Below are positions 10,102-17,439 of a DNA stretch of 64,000 nucleotides, one piece after another. A program made the translations under genes and the position numbers. Positions within the stretch are counted from its first letter, which is position 1, and every line of letters starts with the position of its first letter. This DNA comes from Clostridiales bacterium (GTDB lineage Bacteria > Bacillota > Clostridia > Saccharofermentanales > Saccharofermentanaceae), in NCBI GenBank assembly GCA_017545245.1, contig JAFWPB010000016.1:124001-188000 (forward strand), given 5' to 3'. The notes under the pieces are model-generated. The model saw nothing but the letters and a program-made list of their open reading frames with translations, ran no database searches and was not told where the DNA came from.

Positions 10102-11499
10102 TCAGGCTTTAGGGCGGGCTACCCGCGTATATGTCTCTCCACCATACTGTTCGAAGAGCTTGACCATCTCCTCATCGGAGATCACGGTAATACGGCCTTC
10201 TTCGTACTGCTTATCGATCCACTCCTTCATCTTCGCGATGAACGGATCTTTCTTGCTGACAACACTTTCGCCTGCGAGACGATAATAGTTGTTGATCCAG
10301 CAGGCAATACCAGCCAGACCAGAAACATTGCTGACTGCAACAAGCGGTGGACGGTCAAGAAGTGCTTCTGTATCGAAGATATTGTAGATCTCCGGGTCTT
10401 TCAGGAGACCATCCGCATGAATACCTGCTTTGGTTACGTTGAAGTTTTTACCAACAAAAGGTGTCATCGGCGGGAGTTCGTAGTTCGTTTCTTTGGCGAT
10501 ATAATCTGCAATCTCGGTGATCACACGGGAATCCATACCATCCAGCGTTCCGCGGAGCTGTGCATACTCAAACACCATGGCCTCAAGCGGAACATTACCT
10601 GTTCTCTCACCAATACCCAGGAGCGAGCAGTTAACAGCCTGAGCGCCGTAGAGCCATGCAGTAGAAGCGTTGACGACACCCTTATAGAAATCGTTGTGGC
10701 CATGCCACTCAAGCATCTCGGACGGCACACCGGCGTAGTGCTGGAGACCATAGATGATACCAGAAACAGAACGTGGAAGTGCAACACCCGGGAATGGTAC
10801 GCCGTAACCCATCGTATCGCAGGCACGGATCTTGACTGGGATACCGCTTTCTTCCGAAAGTCTCATAAGTGCCGATGCAAAAGGAACGACGAAGCCGTAG
10901 AAGTCGGCACGTGTGATATCTTCAAAATGGCAGCGCGGACGAAGCCCTGCATCGATCGCATCGGTAACAATACCAATGTACTTATCCAGCGCCTGCTTAC
11001 GGGTCAGGCCCATTTTATTGAAAATGTGGTAGTCCGAGCAGCTTACAAGGATACCTGTCTCCTTAATACCAATATTTCTGACCAATGCGAAGTCCGACTT
11101 GGTCGCACGGATCCATGTCGTGATCTCCGGGAACTTATAGCCAAGCGCCATACACTGTTCCAGAGCCTGACGATCCTTCTCCGAATATACGAAAAACTCA
11201 GTCTGGCGGATGATGCCCTTCGGTCCGCCAAGGCGGTGCAGCATCTTATAGATCTCCACCATCTGCTCTGTGGTATATGGCGCACGGGACTGCTGGCCGT
11301 CACGGAATGTCGTGTCGGTAATATAGATGTTCTCCGGCATGTTCATCGGTACTTTTCTATAGTTATAGGCGATCTTCGGGACCTCAGCATACGGGAACAT
11401 CTCACGGAAAAGCTCCGGCTTCTCCACATCCTGCAGTGCATACTGATACGGATCCTGCTCGAGAAGATTGCTCTTGTCGCTAAACGTGATATTTTTCAT
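10102..11499 (-). CDS. Re-citrate/2-isopropylmalate/homocitrate synthase family enzyme
   Basis: 465 residues. Carries the acyl-CoA aldol-condensing TIM-barrel signature: DTTFRDGQQSRAPYT near residue 60, HFED near 195, EWHGHNDFY (metal-binding His) near 255 and the glycine-rich GIGERTGNVPLE near 290. There is no long C-terminal LeuA regulatory domain. The N-terminal extension before the barrel and the short C-terminus resemble clostridial Re-citrate synthases, which condense oxaloacetate and acetyl-CoA in anaerobes without a normal citrate synthase; homocitrate or isopropylmalate synthesis remains possible. RBS AGGAGGAA. Its own promoter with an overlapping inverted repeat lies upstream. Confidence 0.85.
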   Translation of the reverse strand: MKNITFSDKSNLLEQDPYQYALQDVEKPELFREMFPYAEVPKIAYNYRKVPMNMPENIYITDTTFRDGQQSRAPYTTEQMVEIYKMLHRLGGPKGIIRQTEFFVYSEKDRQALEQCMALGYKFPEITTWIRATKSDFALVRNIGIKETGILVSCSDYHIFNKMGLTRKQALDKYIGIVTDAIDAGLRPRCHFEDITRADFYGFVVPFASALMRLSEESGIPVKIRACDTMGYGVPFPGVALPRSVSGIIYGLQHYAGVPSEMLEWHGHNDFYKGVVNASTAWLYGAQAVNCSLLGIGERTGNVPLEAMVFEYAQLRGTLDGMDSRVITEIADYIAKETNYELPPMTPFVGKNFNVTKAGIHADGLLKDPEIYNIFDTEALLDRPPLVAVSNVSGLAGIACWINNYYRLAGESVVSKKDPFIAKMKEWIDKQYEEGRITVISDEEMVKLFEQYGGETYTRVARPKA

Positions 11500-11543
11500 G
11501 TGATGTTCCTCCTACTTGCAAAATTTGCTTTAAGTACCTATAT

Positions 11544-11588
11544 AGTAAAATCGTTTCTGATACGCTTGTCAACGCTAAAAACGATTTT
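11544..11588 (-). promoter_or_regulatory. Promoter with operator-like inverted repeat for the synthase gene
   Basis: Minus-strand TTGACA (11567-11572), 17-bp spacer and TTTACT (11544-11549). A perfect 10-bp inverted repeat AAAATCGTTT/AAACGATTTT (11547-11556 and 11579-11588) brackets the -35 box and touches the -10 box, as expected of a repressor operator (inference). Confidence 0.65.
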
Positions 11589-11647
11589 TCTACTTTTTCA
11601 TTTCACCACTTCAGTTTTGCAAGTTTTTTTTGGCGAGATTGCATGAA

Positions 11648-11677
11648 CAAGTGCTTTTCATTTTGCAAAAGCACTTG
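11648..11677. repeat. Inverted pair of the iterated AAAAGCACTTG motif
   Basis: Perfect 11-bp arms CAAGTGCTTTT (11648-11658) and AAAAGCACTTG (11667-11677) with an 8-nt loop, directly after the M48 protease gene. It could end that transcript, but no T-run follows on the minus strand, so it is not a standard terminator. Confidence 0.7.
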
Positions 11678-11687
11678 CCCCGGGGGA

Positions 11688-12575
11688 TCAGAAGAACAGT
11701 CTTCCGCTTCCCTGGTCTTTCAGAAGAGCCTGGACGCGCTTGGGCATGATCGGATGCGTACTAAGCAGGTTATAGAGGAAAACGAAGAAACCGCGGGTTT
11801 CATGGCAATGCTCGACATAGTCCTCGATATCTACCTTCTTGTAGAGATGCTTTCCTACAATAAGTGCGAGCATCGGCTCGATACCGCTGCAGCCGACAAG
11901 ATGCTGGGCCACACGGTCGCAGGAATACTCACGGGCACGGGAAAGCGCGGTGGAAATAATTGGAATATAGTTGGCAAACAGAATACTGATCTGGTAGGAA
12001 TACGTGGCATGACGAAGACGGATATGTGCCATCTCATGGGCCAGGATAAACTTGATGCTCTCCATATCGTGATGCTCACGATAGGCAACCTCGAAAAGGT
12101 CAGCAAGCATAACGACATACTGACGGCGTAGTATGAAGGTCGAAAAGGCATTGAGCGTACCATTTTCCTGTGTCAGATAGACCTTCGGAACTTTCTTTAG
12201 GCCAAGACGCTGCGAATACTCTTCAATAACCGCATAGATTTCAGGGAAATTCTTCTCGGTAATACGTACTGAACGCGCACGATACTGGGCATAGACAAAA
12301 TACACGCTCGCAATCAGAACAAACGGGATCAGGACAACAACGATCACATACGCAAGAGCATTGCTTTCATCGCCGGAAACACCGAGTACCAGTTCGGAAA
12401 TACGGTCTCCAAGTTCGCCGGCAAGAGGGCCCTGCCCTAGCGCCCCGAGGATACCAAACACAATGACCGCAAGAACGATCAGGATGTTCATGATCACCAT
12501 CGTGACGTACAAAGGCATCTCCAGTTTATGGCGGTAAGATTTTAATTCCGATTCATCAAAAGGAGCTTTGTCCAT
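11688..12575 (-). CDS. M48-family membrane zinc metalloprotease (HtpX-like)
   Basis: 295 residues. ATG at 12575 is chosen: GAGGTG lies 6-8 nt upstream, whereas the longer frame uses a TTG without a site. Two N-terminal membrane segments (about 22-45 and 78-98) precede the catalytic domain. The zinc motif is LAHEMAHIRLRH (His about 180 and 184), and a downstream AREYSCDRVA supplies the third ligand (Glu). Family members cleave damaged or misfolded membrane proteins at the cytoplasmic face. Shorter at the C-terminus than Escherichia coli HtpX, but the core is complete. Divergent from 12776. Confidence 0.88.
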   Translation of the reverse strand: MDKAPFDESELKSYRHKLEMPLYVTMVIMNILIVLAVIVFGILGALGQGPLAGELGDRISELVLGVSGDESNALAYVIVVVLIPFVLIASVYFVYAQYRARSVRITEKNFPEIYAVIEEYSQRLGLKKVPKVYLTQENGTLNAFSTFILRRQYVVMLADLFEVAYREHHDMESIKFILAHEMAHIRLRHATYSYQISILFANYIPIISTALSRAREYSCDRVAQHLVGCSGIEPMLALIVGKHLYKKVDIEDYVEHCHETRGFFVFLYNLLSTHPIMPKRVQALLKDQGSGRLFF

Positions 12576-12702
12576 GTCTTTCACCTCATTCTTCAAGAAT
12601 TAAAATTACCACAAACACGCCATATCTTCAACGCTCACTTACCAGCGGCAGTGCTTTTCATGAATGATACATGACTTTGTGAGGTACGCTTTTCCTGTTT
12701 TC

Positions 12703-12731
12703 TTGAAAAATATCTTATATATTTATATACT
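12703..12731 (+). promoter_or_regulatory. Promoter of the 12776 membrane-protein gene
   Basis: TTGAAA (12703-12708), exactly 17 bp, then TATACT (12726-12731), about 45 bp before the start codon; GAGGG precedes the ATG. Confidence 0.7.
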
Positions 12732-12775
12732 GAATGCGACATTCTGCATGACACAAAAAGAGGGAAAAGAAAAAT

Positions 12776-14113
12776 ATGTCTAAGCCAAAATCAATCATGA
12801 AGCAAGTGCGTTCCTACAATATGCGCAATCGTCTGATCATCGGACTCGTCCTACTTGCGATCGCCTTCGTTCTTTGCTTTATTACCATGCCCAAAACAAC
12901 AAAGTATCTGCTGGCAACGAAGAACGTGTTTTCCGAGCCGTATACAAGACTGGGCAACGACAAGTTTTACCGCGGAAACACGAATTACATGTATGACTGG
13001 TTTGCAGATAACGATGATGGACGTTTCTATCTTGCTCCGGTTGAGGATGCAGTCGGTAATCCTGGTTACTTAGTCGTCTATGTACCGAATTCTCTTGTAG
13101 ATGATGCTGAAGCTGTCGCCGACCAGACACTGGAATACCGTATCAGCGGTGATGCAAGTGTAGCCAAAAAGACGATCTCATGCCGCGGTTATACAACAGA
13201 AACGACCAGCAAGATCAGAATGTATCTGGATCAGTTCTTGTCTTCTGTACAGGCAACAAATGATATGCGTGAAAACATTGCCGACTACATGTTTGTTATG
13301 GTTCCGGCCAAGCAAGTCTTCTTTGGAAACGGTGACACATTAATTTCATTGCTCCTGTTCGTTTTCATTGGCGGTATCGGTCTTTACCTTTTGATCGCTG
13401 CATTTGCAGGCGGATACATGCGCAAGTTCAAGAAGAGTCTGCAAACGAATAACATTTCCGTTGAAGAACTCGATGCCGATATGGAAAACTCCATGAATAT
13501 CAGCCGGCTTCTGGTCGGTGACAAGTATCTTGTTGAATCCAACATGTCGCCGAGAGTACGCAAGATTGAAGATATTGTCTGGGTCTATCCGCAGCGAACG
13601 AACACCAATGGTTCCCAAACCACATATCAGGTCGTAGCCTACACCAGAAACCGCGAATGCCTGAAGTATGCCATGCACTCCCAGGCAGAATCCGAGAGTC
13701 TTTGCAAACATATCCTGAGCCGGCAGCCACGCGCTCTTTACGGCTATGTGATCGAGAACTCCACGATGTACTTCAGTCGTTTTGGCGAACTGATCGACAG
13801 GATCTATAACCAGCCTGAAAGCCCTGCACCGGAGCAGTCATCCGAAGATGCTTCCGCAAACGGGAATACCGTAACAGATCAGAACCTTTCCTCAGAAGAA
13901 GCGCAGATTTCTTCTGAAACAGTACTTCCGGATCCGTCTACGATGTATCCACCGCCGCCTTCCGACGATGATCCGTTCTCGGATGCTTCGCTGCAAGCGC
14001 TTTCCAACGAATCCGGAACGCCGATGGGTTCACCTTTTAAGCCGTCTTACGACAAACCGGATTACAGCAAAAACGACGATAACAATAACGATATCCTGCG
14101 TCCGGGCATCTGA
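12776..14113 (+). CDS. Membrane protein of unknown function with disordered tail
   Basis: 445 residues. Membrane segments at about 19-38 and 193-215. The extracytoplasmic part between them (about 40-190) carries conserved-looking NDKFYRGNTNYMYDW and YLVVYVP stretches. Residues 225-345 after the second segment look like a PH-like or beta-sandwich cytoplasmic domain (VWVYPQRTNTNGSQTTYQVVAYT). The last 90 residues are Pro/Ser/Asp/Asn-rich and probably disordered. I recognise no named family with confidence. It has its own promoter and is followed by nadE with an 89-bp gap containing a GGGCTC/GAGCCC hairpin but no T-run. Confidence 0.8.
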   Translation: MSKPKSIMKQVRSYNMRNRLIIGLVLLAIAFVLCFITMPKTTKYLLATKNVFSEPYTRLGNDKFYRGNTNYMYDWFADNDDGRFYLAPVEDAVGNPGYLVVYVPNSLVDDAEAVADQTLEYRISGDASVAKKTISCRGYTTETTSKIRMYLDQFLSSVQATNDMRENIADYMFVMVPAKQVFFGNGDTLISLLLFVFIGGIGLYLLIAAFAGGYMRKFKKSLQTNNISVEELDADMENSMNISRLLVGDKYLVESNMSPRVRKIEDIVWVYPQRTNTNGSQTTYQVVAYTRNRECLKYAMHSQAESESLCKHILSRQPRALYGYVIENSTMYFSRFGELIDRIYNQPESPAPEQSSEDASANGNTVTDQNLSSEEAQISSETVLPDPSTMYPPPPSDDDPFSDASLQALSNESGTPMGSPFKPSYDKPDYSKNDDNNNDILRPGI

Positions 14114-14202
14114 TCCATTCTTGTCACGGACAATCTGAAACCCGGGCTCTTGAGCCCAAATCGAAAAGACCGGAAAAGGTCTATGAAACGGAGGAGCAAA
14201 CT

Positions 14203-16128
14203 ATGAAAGATGGATTTTTACGAGTAGGTGCAATCACCCCGAAACTTCGTGTGGCAGACATTGACTATAACGCCAGTGTGATCATTGCCAGCGTGAACCA
14301 TGCAGATCCGGATTGTTCTCTTCTGGTCTTCCCGGAACTCTCCATTACCGGTGCGACCTGCGGAGATCTTTTCCGCCAGCAGTCTTTCATTGACGCCGCC
14401 TGGCAGGCACTGTACAGGATCGCAGACGAGACATCAGAAGCTCCGAGCGTATTCATAGTCGGTCTTCCGGCCCACATTGAAGGAAAACTCCTGAATCTAG
14501 CTGTCGTCATGCATAAGGGAGAGATTCTCGGCTGTAACGTCAAGCTGACCTTAAGCGAATCCGAAGCAAGATACTTCTCCCCTTACGAGATCGCAGGTTC
14601 TTTTTACGACGAATACTTTGACGAAGAAATTCCTTTCGGCCAGCCTCTCTACTTCTGTGAGAATGACCTCTTCTCTTTTGCTGTCATGTTCCACGATGAC
14701 CTTGTTGCTCCAATCTCTGACGACGTAGATGCCGCTCTGGCCGGATGCCACATCATCGCAACTTTAAGCTGTGCCCCGAAGACGATTGGTTCTTCGGAGA
14801 AGACCGCTTCCCTTCTGGCTGCGCAGAGCAGAAAACTCCATGCGGCTTACATCTATGCCAATGCTGGAATAGGCGAATCAACTACCGATCTTGTCTTCTC
14901 CGGTGAAAACTTCATTTACGAAAACGGACGCGAACTTGTGAAAAGCAAGAGCTTTTCGAGCAGTGCGATCTATACGGATCTCGACCTTCAGCTTCTCTTC
15001 CTGGAAAGACAGAGAGATACATCCTGGAGATCCGATTTTGCCAACAGTACAGCTGACAGCGACTTCGACATGATCAGTTTTGAGATGGATCTGAATGAGG
15101 AACTCACCCTGATCCGCAAGGTGCAGAAAAATCCGTTCATACCGGAAGATAAGGAAGAGATCGACCATCGCTGTGCCCAGATTCTCGATATGCAGGCGAT
15201 GGCACTTGTGACCCGCCTCACCCACATCAAAAATGACAAGATGATACTGGGTCTTTCCGGCGGTCTGGATTCTACTCTGGCTTTCCTCGTATGCGCCCGT
15301 GCGTGTGAGATCATGGAAGTTCCGAAGACCAACATCCACGCCATCACCATGCCTTGCTTCGGCACCACATCCCGTACGAAGAACAACTCGATTGAACTTG
15401 CCAAAGCCTACGGTGCAAGGATCGATGAGATCTCGATCAAGGACAGCGTCATCCAGCATTTCAAGGATATCGGACACGACATCGATAATCACAATGTTGC
15501 TTTCGAAAATGCGCAGGCAAGAGAACGCACCCAGCTTCTGATGGATCTGGGAAATGACGAGAATTCACTGGTTGTCGGCACAGGCGATCTCAGCGAGCTC
15601 GCTCTTGGCTGGGCAACATATAACGGCGACCACATGTCCATGTACGCCGTAAATGGCTCTGTTCCGAAAACACTGATCCGTCATATCGTTGCTTACGAAG
15701 CAGCCCGTGTGAAAGATGAAGATCCGAAGCTTTCCGCTGTTCTTCTGGACATCCTGGACACTCCGGTTTCCCCGGAACTTCTGCCACCATCTGAAGACGG
15801 CACGATCGCACAGAAGACGGAAGATCTTGTCGGTCCGTATGAACTTCACGACTTCTTCCTGTACTATTTTACCAGACTCGGCTTTGCCCCATCGAAGATC
15901 TACCGTCTCGCGAAAATCGCGTTTGACGGCGAATACGATGACGAAACAATCTATAAGTGGGAGCAGAACTTCCTTCGTCGTTTCATCTCTCAGCAGTTCA
16001 AGCGTTCCTGTATGCCGGATGGCCCGAAGATCGGTTCGGTCGACCTCTCTCCTCGCGGAGATCTGAGACTACCTTCGGATGCTGCATCGAAGGTCTTCCT
16101 CGATGAACTCGCTACAGTTTTGGAGTAA
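14203..16128 (+). CDS. nadE: NAD(+) synthase, glutaminase-domain type
   Basis: 641 residues, the usual size of two-domain NadE, which makes NAD from nicotinate adenine dinucleotide, ATP and an amide donor. The N-terminal nitrilase-like domain has the catalytic Glu (FPELSITG, E45) and Lys (GCNVKLTL, K114). At the position of the catalytic Cys (family motif ICEDLW) the sequence reads MFHDDL, so the Cys is replaced by His164 (codon 14692-14694). The synthetase domain is intact: SGGLDS pyrophosphate loop at 352-357, GTGDLSELALGW and the C-terminal KRSCMPDGPKIGSVDLSPRGD. It therefore may use free ammonia rather than glutamine (inference). RBS GGAGGAG; co-transcribed with the methyltransferase 9 bp downstream. 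Confidence 0.93.
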   Translation: MKDGFLRVGAITPKLRVADIDYNASVIIASVNHADPDCSLLVFPELSITGATCGDLFRQQSFIDAAWQALYRIADETSEAPSVFIVGLPAHIEGKLLNLAVVMHKGEILGCNVKLTLSESEARYFSPYEIAGSFYDEYFDEEIPFGQPLYFCENDLFSFAVMFHDDLVAPISDDVDAALAGCHIIATLSCAPKTIGSSEKTASLLAAQSRKLHAAYIYANAGIGESTTDLVFSGENFIYENGRELVKSKSFSSSAIYTDLDLQLLFLERQRDTSWRSDFANSTADSDFDMISFEMDLNEELTLIRKVQKNPFIPEDKEEIDHRCAQILDMQAMALVTRLTHIKNDKMILGLSGGLDSTLAFLVCARACEIMEVPKTNIHAITMPCFGTTSRTKNNSIELAKAYGARIDEISIKDSVIQHFKDIGHDIDNHNVAFENAQARERTQLLMDLGNDENSLVVGTGDLSELALGWATYNGDHMSMYAVNGSVPKTLIRHIVAYEAARVKDEDPKLSAVLLDILDTPVSPELLPPSEDGTIAQKTEDLVGPYELHDFFLYYFTRLGFAPSKIYRLAKIAFDGEYDDETIYKWEQNFLRRFISQQFKRSCMPDGPKIGSVDLSPRGDLRLPSDAASKVFLDELATVLE

Positions 16129-16137
16129 AGACAAACG

Positions 16138-17433
16138 ATGAAGCAGACAAGATCTTTTCCAGCAGCACGAGTCACAGAAAAAGCGGAAGCCGCAATCAAG
16201 CGTGGTCATCCATGGGTATATGACGCAGAAGTCCTCTCTCTTCAGGCCGCGCCTTCTAATCAGGAGGAGCAGACAGAGAGCAACGCAAATACAGAATCTT
16301 CCACAGCATCGGAAGACGCAGTTGAAAATGGCGCACTGGTCGATGTCCTTTCAGGCAAAGGACGTTACCTGGGTACAGGATTCTTAAGCAAAAGCAGCAA
16401 GATTCGCATCCGTATTCTCAGCAATAATCCGAACGAGGCCTTCAGCCCTGCTTTCTGGCAGCGCCGTGTTAAATATGCACTCGATATGCGAAGAACCGTC
16501 ATGCAGGATGACTACTCCTGCTGTCGCCTGATTTTTGGCGAAGCAGACGGTATACCGGGTCTTACCGTAGACCGTTATGAGGACATTTTATCTACTGAGG
16601 TCCTCTCTTTCGGTACCGAAAATGTCAAGGACATCATTTACCGCGCACTGGTCGATGAACTGAAGAAAGACGGCGTTTCCGTACGGGGCATCTTTGAGAG
16701 AAACGAATCGAAGATCCGCGAACTGGAAGATCTCCCGCTTGAAAAGGGCTGGTACCGCAGCAATTTCGTCGGCGTTCCTTCTTCCCCGCAGGTCGAGATC
16801 TGTGAAAACGGCATCCGCTATACCGTGGACGTGGAAAACGGCCAGAAAACCGGATTCTTCCTCGATCAGAAATACAACCGCCTGGCAGTCAGCAAACTGG
16901 CCCGAGGCATGAAAGTCCTCGACTGCTTCACACACACCGGTTCTTTTGCCATGAATGCGGCAAAAGGCGGAGCCGAGCATGTTACGGCGGTCGATATTTC
17001 GCAACTGGCTGTCGATACCGCCGCTGAGAATGCTCGTATCAACGGTCTCTCCGACCGCATGGATTTTCTGTGTGCTGACGTTTTTGACCTTCTGCCGAAA
17101 CTAGAAAAAGAGCATGCCGGATACAACTTCATTATTCTGGATCCACCCGCATTTACCAAGAGCAGGAAAACGACCGAGAATGCCAAACGCGGCTATAAGG
17201 AGATCAATTACCGTGCCATGAAGATGCTTCCGCGCGGTGGTTATCTGGCTACCTGTTCATGCTCACATTTCATGCCAAACGAACTGTTCAGGAAGATGCT
17301 TATCGAAGCCGCACATGATGCAGGTGTCAGCCTGCGACTCATCGAAGAACGAAGAGCCGCACCGGATCATCCGGTTGCGATGACTATTCCGGAGACGGAT
17401 TATCTGAAGTTTTATCTACTGCAGATCGTTTAA
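16138..17433 (+). CDS. rlmI: RlmI-like 23S rRNA (cytosine-C5) methyltransferase
   Basis: 431 residues. An N-terminal PUA-like RNA-binding domain (RGHPWVYDAEV...) carries an unusual Gln/Glu/Ser/Thr-rich insertion at about residues 42-65 that looks disordered. Class I SAM domain: VLDCFTHTGSFAMNAA motif I near 258, AVDIS, then FIILDPPAFTKSRK and the catalytic CSCSHFM. This matches the RlmI/YccW family that methylates C5 of a cytosine in 23S rRNA; substrate position in this organism is inferred. GGAG within the end of nadE serves as the ribosome site. Converges with the GH3 gene, 6 bp between stop codons. Confidence 0.88.
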   Translation: MKQTRSFPAARVTEKAEAAIKRGHPWVYDAEVLSLQAAPSNQEEQTESNANTESSTASEDAVENGALVDVLSGKGRYLGTGFLSKSSKIRIRILSNNPNEAFSPAFWQRRVKYALDMRRTVMQDDYSCCRLIFGEADGIPGLTVDRYEDILSTEVLSFGTENVKDIIYRALVDELKKDGVSVRGIFERNESKIRELEDLPLEKGWYRSNFVGVPSSPQVEICENGIRYTVDVENGQKTGFFLDQKYNRLAVSKLARGMKVLDCFTHTGSFAMNAAKGGAEHVTAVDISQLAVDTAAENARINGLSDRMDFLCADVFDLLPKLEKEHAGYNFIILDPPAFTKSRKTTENAKRGYKEINYRAMKMLPRGGYLATCSCSHFMPNELFRKMLIEAAHDAGVSLRLIEERRAAPDHPVAMTIPETDYLKFYLLQIV

Positions 17434-17439
17434 GCAGGA

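Noticed and set aside
10060..11646. 528-codon plus-strand frame
   Set aside because: Antisense to the conserved citrate/isopropylmalate synthase gene.
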